Positions 16,373-24,961 are shown, counted from the stretch's first letter. The stretch: 64,000 nt of DNA from Neomegalonema sp. (GCF_028688855.1 NZ_JAQTXI010000013.1:1-64000); one strand, 5' to 3'. Translations and numbers: made by a program. The notes: generated from the letters alone by a model not told the origin.

Positions 16373-18362
16373 CACGCTCCGCCTCGGGCTTCCCCTGATC
16401 GAAGCCGCCCAGACCCAGAAGCACGTCCCCCTCAACGAGGCCCTGGCCCGCCTCGACGCCCTGACTCATCTGGCGGTCTCTTCGCGGGGCCTGTCCGATC
16501 CTCCGGCCTCTCCGGACGAGGGCGCCCGCTGGATCGTGGGGCCTTCGCCTTCGGGGGCCTGGTCGGGTCATGCGGGCGAGATCGCGATCTTCCAGAACGG
16601 CGGCTGGCTCTTCGCGTCGCCCGTCGAGGGGATGTTCCTCCGCATCTCCGATGAGGATCTGACCCTTCTGCATGACGGCTCCGCCTGGCGGCCTCTTCCT
16701 GGCGCCACTCCCGAGGCCGCCTTCGAGCGCCTCGGGCTTGGCGGCTCCACGGCGGATGCGACGAACCGGCTTTCGGTGTCTTCGCCTGCGGTCCTGTTCA
16801 ATCATGCGGGAGCGGGGGTCCAGGCCAAGCTGAACAAGGCCGCCTCCGCCGATACGGCCAGCCTCCTCTTCCAGACGAACTGGTCCGGGCGCGCGGAGAT
16901 GGGCCTGAACGGCTCGGACGCCTGGAGCCTCAAGACCTCCGCCGACGGCTCCGCCTGGGTGGAGGCGATTCGAGTCGCGGCGACGACGGGGGCTTTGACT
17001 CTGGCGCAGCCTCTGGGCCTGACGCAGGGCGGCACGGGGGCTGGCACGGCTGCGGCGGCCCGGACGGCTCTGGGGGCTGCGGCCTCCACGACGGCCCTGA
17101 CGGCGCTGGGCGGCCTGACGCCCGCCGCCGACCGCCTCGGCTATTTCACGAGCGCGAGCGCCGGGGCCCTGACTCCCCTGACCGCCGCGGCCCGGGCGCT
17201 TCTGGACGACGCGGACGCTCCGGCGATGCGGACGACTCTGGGGGCGGCCTCCTCGACCGAGCTTGAGGCGGCGGCCTTCGGAGACCTCGCGCTTCCGGTC
17301 TCCTCCGGCGCCTATTCCGGCTGGTCGGCGACCCTGCTTCCTGCGGGAGATCCGGCGATTCCGGCGGGCTCCTCCGGCCCCGTCGTGCAGTACGTCAGCC
17401 CCGGAACCACCGGAGTCCTCTACGTCCCGGTCCATCCGGTTCTGAGGAATTCGGCGGATGCGTCCCTGATGGCGATGCGTCCCGGCGAGACCTACCACGC
17501 GCGCGCGCGGATCTTTCTGGACGCCGGGGCGGGCGAGACGGGCCTGTGGTTCATGGGGCGCAACGGCGCGGCCGCGAGCCGGGACGTTCAGGCGGCGGCG
17601 AGTTCATCGACGCGGGGCGCCTGGGTGGAGATCGGAGGCCGCGTGACCCTGAGCGCGGCGGATCTGGTCGAGGGGCGGTTCTATCTGCGCCCGGCGAACA
17701 TCCCCACGGGGGGGAAGGTCTTTCTGGAGTTCGTCGAGATCCGTCAGCTCCAGGGCTCGCGTGCGGCGGCGACGATCCAGCGGGCGGCGGATCAGCTCAG
17801 GTCCGGCCCTGCGGAGTTCGGCGGCCACCTGACGCCCACGACGGACAACGCCTTCAACTTCGGCTCGGCTTCGCGACGCCTCGGGACTCTCTTCGCGGGG
17901 ACGGGGGCGATCAACACCTCCGACGCGCGGATGAAGCATCTCGCGCCCGACGAAGAGCTGGAGGCCCTGTCCCGGGCTCTGGCGGATCTTCCGTTGCACG
18001 CCTGGCGCTGGCTGGACGCCCTCGCCCTGAAGGGCGACCGCGCGCGGCTTCACGTGGGGCCTCTGGCTCAGGATGTGGAGGCTGCGCTTCTGGCTGCGGG
18101 CCTGGACCCCGACGACCACGCCCTGTTCTGCCGCGATTACGAAACCGAGGAGTCCCCCGCTCCGGACGCCTCCGGAGCCCCCCTTCTCGACGAGTCCGGC
18201 GCGCCCGTGACGCAGAGGCGCCGCCGCCGCGACGCGTCCGGCGAGCCTGTCTCCCGCCTCGGGCTCAGACCGGATCAGCTGACCTTCGTCCTTCTGGCCT
18301 GCGAACGCCGCGCCCGCGCCCGACTTGAGGCCCGGGTGGCGGCTCTGGAGGCCTTTCCCTGA
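16365..18362 (+). CDS. DUF2793 tail fibre with C-terminal S74 intramolecular chaperone
   Basis: A 665-aa tail fibre. The N-terminus (LRLGLPLIEAAQTQKHVPLN, residues 4-23, continuing as EALARLDAL) is the DUF2793 domain, also found in the RcGTA tail fibre and anchoring the fibre to the baseplate. The middle is low-complexity Gly/Ala/Thr-rich fibre (LTQGGTGAGTAAAARTALGA). Near residue 516 NTSDARMKHLAPDEELEAL begins an S74 peptidase domain, which folds as a trimer and cuts itself off after assembly; the Ser of TSDAR is the expected cleavage residue. ATG 16365 has AAGGAG about 11 nt upstream and overlaps the baseplate stop. The C-terminal Arg-rich tail is probably a helical end of the chaperone. 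Confidence 0.88.
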   Translation: MADTLRLGLPLIEAAQTQKHVPLNEALARLDALTHLAVSSRGLSDPPASPDEGARWIVGPSPSGAWSGHAGEIAIFQNGGWLFASPVEGMFLRISDEDLTLLHDGSAWRPLPGATPEAAFERLGLGGSTADATNRLSVSSPAVLFNHAGAGVQAKLNKAASADTASLLFQTNWSGRAEMGLNGSDAWSLKTSADGSAWVEAIRVAATTGALTLAQPLGLTQGGTGAGTAAAARTALGAAASTTALTALGGLTPAADRLGYFTSASAGALTPLTAAARALLDDADAPAMRTTLGAASSTELEAAAFGDLALPVSSGAYSGWSATLLPAGDPAIPAGSSGPVVQYVSPGTTGVLYVPVHPVLRNSADASLMAMRPGETYHARARIFLDAGAGETGLWFMGRNGAAASRDVQAAASSSTRGAWVEIGGRVTLSAADLVEGRFYLRPANIPTGGKVFLEFVEIRQLQGSRAAATIQRAADQLRSGPAEFGGHLTPTTDNAFNFGSASRRLGTLFAGTGAINTSDARMKHLAPDEELEALSRALADLPLHAWRWLDALALKGDRARLHVGPLAQDVEAALLAAGLDPDDHALFCRDYETEESPAPDASGAPLLDESGAPVTQRRRRRDASGEPVSRLGLRPDQLTFVLLACERRARARLEARVAALEAFP

Positions 18363-18382
18363 AGATTCCGGAAATCCGCGCC

Positions 18383-19390
18383 ATGCGATTGAAGACCAAC
18401 CTTCCCACCGAGGCCCTCGGGCCTCTGACCGAGGCGGCGGAGGCGCTGGGCTGCGCGCCCGCGATTCTCGCCGCGATCCTTCACCGCGAGAGCGGACATC
18501 TGAGCGGCGCGGCGCGTCTGGCCGCCCGCCGTTTCGAGCCTCATGTGTTCCGGCGTCTGGGGGGCGGGCTCGCCGCGACTCACGCCGGAGCGGCGAAGCT
18601 CGACCCCGAGCTTGCGGAGCAGGCGAGCAGCCACGGGGCTCCGCAGATCATGGGCCATCACGCGAAGATGCTGGGCTACGCCTCGGCTTCGGCGATGCGG
18701 GCGGCCTTTCTGGCGGGCGGCTGGCCCGAGCAGATGCAGGCGATGCGCCTTTACGCCGAGCGGACGGGGCTTGCGTCTCCGCTGCGGGCCCTGAACATGC
18801 CGGAGATCGCCCGCATCTGGAACGGCCCGGCCTACGCCCGCGCGGGCTACGACCTGAAGCTGACTGCGGATCACGCCAGGATCAGCGGCGCCTCCCCGAC
18901 GCGCGCCCTGCGGCTCGGGGATCAGGGCGAGGAGGTGTCCCGCCTTCAGCGCGCCCTGAGCGCGGCGGGCCATCCGGTCGCGCCGGACGGGGTCTTCGGT
19001 CCCCGGACGGAGGCGGCCTTGCGGGCTTTCCAGCAGGCGCGGGGCCTGTCTCCCGACGGCCTGGCCGGCGCCCTGACGCAAGCGGCTCTGGAGTCCTCGG
19101 GCTTTCTGGAACCGCCGGAGGAGTCTGCGCCGTCGCGCCTCGACGTGGAGGCCGACCGCCTTGTGCGTCACCGGGGCAAGCTTCTTGCGCTTCTGGGGAC
19201 GCTTCTGGCCCTGCGCGAGGACTTCGCCTTCTGGAGCGCGCGCCTCGGCCTTGATCCAGATTTCCTGTCCGGGCTCTGGACGCGACTTTCCGCGGCGCCT
19301 CTGGAGCGCTGGGCTCTGGCTGCTCTGGGCGTCGCCTTGCTCTGGCCTCGTCTGGCGCCATTCGCGCGCCGTCTTCCGGAGCGCCTGTGA
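18383..19390 (+). CDS. N-acetylmuramidase-family endolysin with peptidoglycan-binding domain
   Basis: A 335-aa lysis enzyme. Residues 1-165 match the DUF3380 N-acetylmuramidase domain: LHRESG with a candidate catalytic Glu, RRFEPHVFRRL, and SHGAPQIMGHHAKMLGY. Residues about 182-240 form a PG_binding_1 domain (LRLGDQGEEVSRLQRALSAA and DGVFGPRTEAALRAFQQARG). The C-terminus adds a Leu-rich helix and a hydrophobic segment (WALAALGVALLW) that may anchor it in the membrane. It would release particles by lysis. It follows the tail fibre after 20 nt and overlaps the start of a small membrane protein, forming a compact lysis unit. Confidence 0.87.
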   Translation: MRLKTNLPTEALGPLTEAAEALGCAPAILAAILHRESGHLSGAARLAARRFEPHVFRRLGGGLAATHAGAAKLDPELAEQASSHGAPQIMGHHAKMLGYASASAMRAAFLAGGWPEQMQAMRLYAERTGLASPLRALNMPEIARIWNGPAYARAGYDLKLTADHARISGASPTRALRLGDQGEEVSRLQRALSAAGHPVAPDGVFGPRTEAALRAFQQARGLSPDGLAGALTQAALESSGFLEPPEESAPSRLDVEADRLVRHRGKLLALLGTLLALREDFAFWSARLGLDPDFLSGLWTRLSAAPLERWALAALGVALLWPRLAPFARRLPERL

Positions 19391-19656
19391 TGACCTCTCC
19401 CGGAGACCGCATGGACTGGATCGAGAAGCTCGGCTCCGCCCTGACGACCAAGAGCCTTGCGGCGACCTCCGCGCTTTCGGCTGCGGGGGGCGTGGCTGCG
19501 GAGCAGGCGCCTCGCCTTTCGGAGGCGGTCCTGTTCCATGCGGGAGGCTACGGCGTGACCCTTCCGGCGCTTTCCCTGCTCGTCGCGATCGCGGCGGGGC
19601 TGCTGAGCATCTTCAAGCCCTTGATCGCGGCGGGCCTTCGCGGGTTCTCCCGCTGA
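19390..19656 (+). CDS. Small membrane protein, possible holin or spanin-like partner of the endolysin
   Basis: The 88-aa product has one clear hydrophobic segment (VTLPALSLLVAIAAGLLSIF) after an N-terminal amphipathic region, and a short basic tail. Its start overlaps the endolysin stop (GTGATG at 19387-19392), which is why it is read as part of the lysis unit. Size, single membrane segment and context fit a class III-like holin, but there is no sequence signature proving that. GTG 19387 is an alternative start one codon earlier. Confidence 0.6.
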   Translation: MTSPGDRMDWIEKLGSALTTKSLAATSALSAAGGVAAEQAPRLSEAVLFHAGGYGVTLPALSLLVAIAAGLLSIFKPLIAAGLRGFSR

Positions 19657-19679
19657 CCTTCGCCTGTCCCGGAGACGTC

Positions 19680-20591
19680 ATGAATCTGAGATCCTCCCTT
19701 CTTGCGGTTCTGGCCGCGAGCCTTCTGGCTGCGGGCTTCGCCGCGCCGCGCCTGAGCCTTTCGCCTTCGGCGCCGGTTCCTGCGGATCTGCGCCTGTCCG
19801 AACGCCTGGAGGATGCGGGCTGGCGTCTGGTGGAGGAGCTGACCCCCGGCCCGGCGCGTCGTCTGTCTGCGCCCGCGAGCCTCATCGGCGGCGAGTCCCT
19901 GTCCGTTTCTCCGGAATGGTTCGTTCTGGTGCGGGCGATTCATCCGCCTTCCGCCCGTCTTCCGCAGGAGTCCCGCAGCGAATGCGGCGGGACTCTCTAT
20001 CGCGGCGGCCTCGTGGTGACGGCGGCCCATTGCCTCGCCGAGGCCTGGAGCCGCGTGGAGGTCCTGATCGAGCCTCGGGGCCGTGAGCATGGCCGCGCGG
20101 CCTGGAGCCTCGGCCTCGCGGCTCTGGACGCCGGGTTCGAGCCCGACGGCGCGGGGCGCCATCGCCATGACCGGGCGGTTTTGCGCCTCCCCGAGGACCC
20201 CGGCGGCGGCCTCGATCTGCCCCAGAGCGCCCGCGCCCAGGTCTCCCCCGGCGAGACCCTGACGATCTTCGGCATGGGTCTGGACGAGGAGGGCGTCCTT
20301 GCGCAGAGCGTCCGGATCTGCCGCCAGCGGGCGACGGACGTGCGCCTCGGGGTCTTCGAGGCTCTGGGCGATCTCTGCCGTTTCCGCGACGCCGACAGCG
20401 GGAGTCTGGCGGCGCGGGTTCTTCCCGGGGGCGAGGTGGTTCCGGTGGGGATCGTGTCGCATCGCCTTCAGGGCGCCGAGGATCGGCAGTTCTACGCCCC
20501 GCTGAGCCCGGCGAAGATCCGTGCGGCGTGGGCGGCTCTGGCGGAGTCCTCTCCTCCGGAGCCTCTTGCGGATCTCCGTCCGCCGACTTAA
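19680..20591 (+). CDS. Secreted trypsin-like serine peptidase
   Basis: A 303-aa S1-family protease with an N-terminal signal peptide (LRSSLLAVLAASLLAAGFAA). The triad is visible: TAAHC with His117, HDRAVLRL with Asp164, and DADSGS with Ser240, a variant of the GDSGGP motif in which the last Gly is Ser. CGGTLYRGGLVVTAAHC is a typical S1 core. ATG 19680 has GGAG 5 nt upstream and follows the small membrane protein by 23 nt on the same strand, so it appears co-expressed with the lysis genes. A secreted protease is not a standard RcGTA component; it may act in particle release or belong to the host chromosome border. Confidence 0.82.
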   Translation: MNLRSSLLAVLAASLLAAGFAAPRLSLSPSAPVPADLRLSERLEDAGWRLVEELTPGPARRLSAPASLIGGESLSVSPEWFVLVRAIHPPSARLPQESRSECGGTLYRGGLVVTAAHCLAEAWSRVEVLIEPRGREHGRAAWSLGLAALDAGFEPDGAGRHRHDRAVLRLPEDPGGGLDLPQSARAQVSPGETLTIFGMGLDEEGVLAQSVRICRQRATDVRLGVFEALGDLCRFRDADSGSLAARVLPGGEVVPVGIVSHRLQGAEDRQFYAPLSPAKIRAAWAALAESSPPEPLADLRPPT

Positions 20592-20623
20592 ACCCCCGCG
20601 GCCATTCGCCCGAGGGTTTCCCC

Positions 20624-20980
20624 ATGATTCTGACCTCGCCTTACGTCCTGCCGATTCTCCTGCTGATCTGCTCGAACGTCTTCATGACCATCGCCTGGTA
20701 TGGCCATCTGAAATTCCCTCAGGCCTCCCTGACGACGGCGGTGATGGCTTCGTGGGGCGTGGCCTTCGTGGAGTACTGGCTTGCGGTTCCCGCCAACCGG
20801 ATCGGCTATGGGGTCTATTCCGGCGCGGAGCTGAAGACCATGCAGGAGGTGATCTCCCTGGCGGTCTTCGTGGGCTTCGCCGTGACGGTCCTGGGCGAGC
20901 GCCTGACGTGGAATCACGCCTTCGGCTTCGGCTTCATCGCTCTGGGGGCCTTCTTCATCTTCAAGGGGCCGTTTTCCTGA
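20624..20980 (+). CDS. DUF486 / DMT-like small membrane protein
   Basis: A 118-aa four-helix membrane protein of the DUF486 family, distantly like drug/metabolite transporter half-units. Hydrophobic segments are YVLPILLLICSNVFMTIAWY, LTTAVMASWGVAFVEYWLAV, VISLAVFVGFAVTVLG and AFGFGFIALGAFFIF; the motifs NVFMTIAWYGHLK and PANRIGYG are typical of the family. Its transport role is not established. It converges on folC with 5 nt between stops and marks the return to ordinary chromosome. Confidence 0.85.
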   Translation: MILTSPYVLPILLLICSNVFMTIAWYGHLKFPQASLTTAVMASWGVAFVEYWLAVPANRIGYGVYSGAELKTMQEVISLAVFVGFAVTVLGERLTWNHAFGFGFIALGAFFIFKGPFS

Positions 20981-20985
20981 GAGCT

Positions 20986-22296
20986 TCAGGAATGGTCCCT
21001 GAGCACCACGCCCGCCAGATGCAGCGATCCGCAGATGAGCACCCGCCCGGCGGGCGAGGCTTCGCGCCCGATTTCGCGCATGGCCTCTTCGAGCGAGGGC
21101 GCGGGCCTTGCGTCGAGTCCGGCGCGGCGGGCGGCTTCGGCGAGCTTTTCGGCGGGGACGGCGCGGGCTTCGTCGGGGATGGTCACCGTCCAGATCTTGC
21201 GGAGTCTTCTGCGGAGCGGTCGGAAGAATCCTTCGGCGTCCTTGGTGTCGAGCATGCCGCAGACGGCGTCGACCGGCAGCGGCCAGCCCCGGAGGGCCTC
21301 CTCGTCGAGATGATCGGCGAGGGCCTGCCCAGCGGCGGGATTATGCCCGCCGTCGAGCCAGACGGCGGCGTCTCGCGGGGCGAGTGCGAGCAGCGGTCCG
21401 AATCGCAGCTTCTGGAGTCTGCCCGGCCATTCGACGTCGAGCATGGCCCTGGCGAGATGTTCGGGATCGGTGACGCCCATGGCCTGGAGCGCGACGACGG
21501 CGCCTCCGGCGTTGGCGATCTGATGGGGCCCCTTGAGGGCCGGGAGCGGCAGATCGAAGAGTCCGAAGCGATGTTCGACGATCAGCCTACCGGCTTCGGC
21601 TCTGGCCTCCCAGTCGCGTTCGTGGAGTCTGAGCGGCGCCCCGACCCTCATGGCCTGGGCTTCGATGGCTCGGAGGGCTTCGGGCTCCTGGGGCCCGACG
21701 ACGCCGGGCGTCCCCTTCTTGAGGATCCCGGCCTTTTCATGGGCGATGGCCCCGAGCGTCTCGCCGAGATAGGCCTGATGGTCGAGCGAGACGGGGGTGA
21801 TGATGGTGAGGGCGGGCCGTTCGATCACATTGGTGGCGTCGAGCCTTCCGCCGAGGCCCACTTCGAGGATGATCTGATCGGCGGGCTCTCTGGAGAAGGC
21901 GAGGAAGGCGGCTGCGGTGGTGATCTCGAAGAAGGTGACGGGCTCTCCGCCGTTGGCGCGCTCGCATTCTTCGAGCAGGGCGGCGAGTCTTTCTTCTTCG
22001 ATCAGTTCGCCGGTCAGCCGGATCCGCTCGTGGAAGCGCGTCAGATGGGGCGAGATGTAGACATGGACCCTTCGCCCTGCGGCTTCCAGCCCGGCGCGCA
22101 GATAGGCGCAGGTCGATCCCTTGCCGTTGGTCCCCGCGACATGGATGACGGGGGGGAGCTTCCTCTCCGGATTCCCGAGCTTTCCGAGCAGCCTTTCGAT
22201 CCGGCCCAGCGAGAGGTCGATGGATTTCGGATGCAGCGCGAGCAGCCGCTCCAGGATGGCGTCGCTGGGCGCCTTGTGAGCCGGGGCCTCGCTCAC
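20986..22296 (-). CDS. folC: Bifunctional folylpolyglutamate synthase / dihydrofolate synthase
   Basis: A 436-aa Mur-ligase-family enzyme that joins glutamate to dihydropteroate and to folates using ATP. The P-loop is HVAGTNGKGSTCAYL (residues 49-63); ISPHLTRFHERIRL and the LEVGLGGRLDATN motif follow, and WLDGGHNPAAG begins the C-terminal ligase domain. Length is normal. The start overlaps the accD stop by 4 nt, the accD-folC operon arrangement common in alphaproteobacteria. Confidence 0.95.
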   Translation of the reverse strand: MSEAPAHKAPSDAILERLLALHPKSIDLSLGRIERLLGKLGNPERKLPPVIHVAGTNGKGSTCAYLRAGLEAAGRRVHVYISPHLTRFHERIRLTGELIEEERLAALLEECERANGGEPVTFFEITTAAAFLAFSREPADQIILEVGLGGRLDATNVIERPALTIITPVSLDHQAYLGETLGAIAHEKAGILKKGTPGVVGPQEPEALRAIEAQAMRVGAPLRLHERDWEARAEAGRLIVEHRFGLFDLPLPALKGPHQIANAGGAVVALQAMGVTDPEHLARAMLDVEWPGRLQKLRFGPLLALAPRDAAVWLDGGHNPAAGQALADHLDEEALRGWPLPVDAVCGMLDTKDAEGFFRPLRRRLRKIWTVTIPDEARAVPAEKLAEAARRAGLDARPAPSLEEAMREIGREASPAGRVLICGSLHLAGVVLRDHS

Positions 22297-23291
22297 GCCT
22301 GAGGCGCCTGGGTCTGGAGGGGGGCGGCCTGGGGGGCTGCGCCCGGGGGCTCGACGGCCTCCGCCGGGCGGATTTCGGCTTGCGGCGCGGCTTCGAGCAG
22401 CGGGAGCTTCTCTCTGGGCGCTTCCTCCTCGGGAGGTTCGGGCGGCAGATCCATGAGCAGCCGCAGCAGCCTGGCGAGGGTGGGTCGATGTTCGCGGCGG
22501 TCGGTCACCATGTCGAGCATGCCATGGTCGAGCAGATATTCCGAACGCTGGAATCCTTCGGGCAGCTTTTCGCGGATGGTCTGTTCGATGACCCTCGGCC
22601 CCGCGAAGCAGATAAGCGCCTTCGGCTCGGCGATCTGGACGTCTCCGAGCATGGCGTAGCTGGCGGTGACGCCGCCTGTGGTGGGATGGGTCAGCACGAC
22701 GACATAGGGCAGCCCGGCTTCCTTGACCATCTGCACGGCGATGGTGGCGCGGGGCATCTGCATGAGCGAGAGGATGCCTTCCTGCATGCGGGCTCCTCCG
22801 GCTGCGGAGAAGAGCACGAAGGGCGCCTGCTCCGCGACGGCGGTTCTCGCGGCGGTGAGGATGGCGTCTCCGACGGCCATGCCCATGGATCCGGCCATGA
22901 AGGCGAAGTTCTGGGCGGCGACGACGGTTCTGACTCCGCCTATGGCGCCTTTTGCGGCGGCCATGGCGTCCTGTCGGTTGAGCTTCTTGCGGGCTTCGCG
23001 GAGCCGGTCGACATAGCGCTTTTCATCGCGGAACTTGAGCGGATCGAGCAGCGGATCGGGCAGGGGGATGAGGTCCCATCTCCCCTCGTCGAAGAGCGCG
23101 TCGAATCGGGCGTCCGGCGAGACGGGCATGTGATGGCTGCAATGGGGGCAGACCTGGAGGCTTTCGGCCAGCGCGCGATGAAAGATCATCTCGCCGCATT
23201 CCGGACATTTGATCCAGAGATTGTCCGGCGACTCGCGACGGTTGAGCAGCGTGTCGAGCTTGGGGCGGACGAAGGAGGTGATCCAGTTCAT
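22293..23291 (-). CDS. accD: Acetyl-CoA carboxylase carboxyltransferase subunit beta
   Basis: A 332-aa carboxyltransferase beta subunit, which with AccA transfers CO2 from biotin to acetyl-CoA in fatty acid synthesis. The N-terminal zinc ribbon CPECGEMIFHRALAESLQVC then PHC (from about residue 29) is complete, and the crotonase core has GGARMQEGILSLMQM, VVLTHPTTGGVTASYAMLGD and the IGFAGPRVIEQT-like CFAGPRVIEQTIREKLPEGF. After residue 275 there is a Pro/Ala/Glu-rich extension without structure, longer than in enteric homologues. A 12-bp inverted repeat lies in its leader. Confidence 0.96.
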   Translation of the reverse strand: MNWITSFVRPKLDTLLNRRESPDNLWIKCPECGEMIFHRALAESLQVCPHCSHHMPVSPDARFDALFDEGRWDLIPLPDPLLDPLKFRDEKRYVDRLREARKKLNRQDAMAAAKGAIGGVRTVVAAQNFAFMAGSMGMAVGDAILTAARTAVAEQAPFVLFSAAGGARMQEGILSLMQMPRATIAVQMVKEAGLPYVVVLTHPTTGGVTASYAMLGDVQIAEPKALICFAGPRVIEQTIREKLPEGFQRSEYLLDHGMLDMVTDRREHRPTLARLLRLLMDLPPEPPEEEAPREKLPLLEAAPQAEIRPAEAVEPPGAAPQAAPLQTQAPQA

Positions 23292-23334
23292 GCGGGTGCG
23301 GGCTCGCTTCAGGGCGGCTGATCGGGGGGAGCTT

Positions 23335-23374
23335 CGAAGAGGCGGCGGTCCTGCGCCGCGCGGCCGCCTCTTCG
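23335..23374 (-). promoter_or_regulatory. 12-bp inverted repeat in the accD leader
   Basis: CGAAGAGGCGGC (23335-23346) and its exact reverse complement GCCGCCTCTTCG (23363-23374) are separated by a 16-nt GC-rich loop, 44 nt upstream of the accD start. On the minus strand TACATAAC just upstream looks like a -10 element, which would place the hairpin at the very 5' end of the accD mRNA. There is no T-tract. It may act in mRNA stability or control of accD-folC. Confidence 0.5.
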
Positions 23375-23405
23375 TTATGTAGCCATCCCCTCCGCGCGGC
23401 GCAAT

Positions 23406-23430
23406 CTCTCCGCCCGGGGAAGGCGGAGAG
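23406..23430 (-). terminator. Hairpin after the phytase-like gene
   Basis: A perfect 9-bp stem CTCTCCGCC/GGCGGAGAG with a 7-nt loop lies 16 nt past the stop of the phytase-like gene and before the accD promoter region. The minus-strand sequence after it is not T-rich, so it is a weak intrinsic terminator or an mRNA 3'-end stabiliser. Confidence 0.5.
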
Positions 23431-23446
23431 CGGTGGTCGCCGGGCT

Positions 23447-24877
23447 TCAGTCCTTCTTCGGTTCTTCTTTGGGCGTCTCTCCGGTTTCGATCTTTCCGTC
23501 TTCTCCGGCTGCGGCTGCGGCGCGCTGGACGATGGGCGAGGCGAGGGTGATCAGCTTGACCTGAGGCTTGTCCTCATCTCCGCCGAGTCCGCCGTCATGG
23601 AGATTGGCGACGAGCAGCGTGTTGAGCGCCAGCACAGCGACGCCTTCGACATGGGGCGGCAGCTTTCCGGGGGCCCAGGCCGAATCGAAGACGAGGGTCT
23701 TCTTGAGCGGCGCGAGTCTGGCCTTGCGCAGTCCGGCTTCGTCGAGGCTCTCGTAGGCGGCGTTCCCCGAGGCCGAGGCGACGGCGTCCGAGAGCCTGGC
23801 GCCTTCCTCGAAGGTGACGGCGAAGACGAGCAGCCTGCGCCCGTCGCTTTCGGCCATGAGCGTGAGGGTTTCGCCGGCGAGGGCGTCCATGTCGACGAGC
23901 CGGACCTGATCCTGGGTGGCGGCGGCGCCGAAGGCGATGGCGGGTTCGAGCTGATAGGCCCAGACTCCGTCGGGCTGACGGTCGGGCAGATTGAACCGGT
24001 AGATCCGCAGGGCGCGGGCGTCGGCCTTTCCGCCGAGCGGCGCGGCGGCGGCGAAATAGGCGTATCCTCCGTCGGGCGAGGCGCCGACGGCGGTGATGCC
24101 TCCACTGGCTCCGGCTCGGGCGAGTTCGGCGGGCAGCACGGCGCGGACGGGATAATCGGCGCCCTTGAAGCGGGCTGCGGATCCGCGCGGGGCGTATCGG
24201 TCGAGGATTTCGCCGTCGATGGCGACATGGAGCAGCGAGGGCCCGTTGGCGTCTCCGATGAGGAAGCTCTGATCGGGCAGACGCGCGATGGCGGCGGGCG
24301 CGATTCCCGAGGGATCGGGCTTGAGCTTTTCGCCGCTGGCGTCATAGGGCGTTTCGGAGGCGAATCCGGTGAGAGGCAGATTGGGCAGCGCGCCGACGGG
24401 CCCTTTCGCGCCGCGCAGCGGCAGCGAGAATTCATATTTGAAGCCGCCTGCGCTGGTGAGCAGGAATTCATGGATCATGGGGGTGAACTCGGGCAGGGCG
24501 TAGGCCCGTCCCTTGTCGTCGCCCGCGCAGAGCGCCGCGACGGTCGTTCCGAAGTCTTCGGCCCGGGCGCAGGGGATGGTCGGCCCTCGCCCCGAGAGCA
24601 GGAAGAGCCTGCGTTCGCGGAAGGAGAAATGCGCTCCGGCCCCCATGGGCGAGACGAGTTCGCGCACCTTGCCCCCGACGACTCCGTCTCCGAGCGAGAT
24701 GGCGGGAATCTTCACGTCCGAGACTTCGGCCAGGGCTTCGGGCATGAAGTCCGCTTCCTTTCCGGTCGCGGGTCTGGGCTTCGCCTCTTCGGCCCATGCG
24801 CCTGGCGCCGTCGCGGCGCCCGCCAGCGTCGCGAGGGCCAGCCCCGTCGCGGCGCCCATCGCCCAAGCCCGAATCAT
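23447..24877 (-). CDS. Secreted esterase-like-activity-of-phytase family protein
   Basis: A 476-aa exported protein. ATG 24877 has AGGAG about 7 nt upstream and begins a clear signal peptide (MIRAWAMGAATGLALATLAG, cleaved near AWAEEA); the open frame extends 12 codons further. The body looks like a beta-propeller of the phytase-like type: GIAPAAIARLPDQSFLIGD then NGPSLLHVAIDGEILDRYAP is the family's central strand pattern, with further blade-like repeats. The C-terminus is a charged, low-complexity tail. The substrate is unknown and enzymatic activity in this family is poorly defined. Confidence 0.68.
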   Translation of the reverse strand: MIRAWAMGAATGLALATLAGAATAPGAWAEEAKPRPATGKEADFMPEALAEVSDVKIPAISLGDGVVGGKVRELVSPMGAGAHFSFRERRLFLLSGRGPTIPCARAEDFGTTVAALCAGDDKGRAYALPEFTPMIHEFLLTSAGGFKYEFSLPLRGAKGPVGALPNLPLTGFASETPYDASGEKLKPDPSGIAPAAIARLPDQSFLIGDANGPSLLHVAIDGEILDRYAPRGSAARFKGADYPVRAVLPAELARAGASGGITAVGASPDGGYAYFAAAAPLGGKADARALRIYRFNLPDRQPDGVWAYQLEPAIAFGAAATQDQVRLVDMDALAGETLTLMAESDGRRLLVFAVTFEEGARLSDAVASASGNAAYESLDEAGLRKARLAPLKKTLVFDSAWAPGKLPPHVEGVAVLALNTLLVANLHDGGLGGDEDKPQVKLITLASPIVQRAAAAAGEDGKIETGETPKEEPKKD

Positions 24878-24961
24878 GTCGCCTCTCCTCAGGATCTTCA
24901 CCGGATCTCTCATGATGTTTTCGCTCGCAGCCTCTGGCGGCCCTCCCGGGGCCGCGACGCG

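Noticed and set aside
13655..16435. A 926-codon minus-strand frame opposite the baseplate gene
   Set aside because: Antisense shadow of a clearly recognised gene; Arg-rich with no motif.
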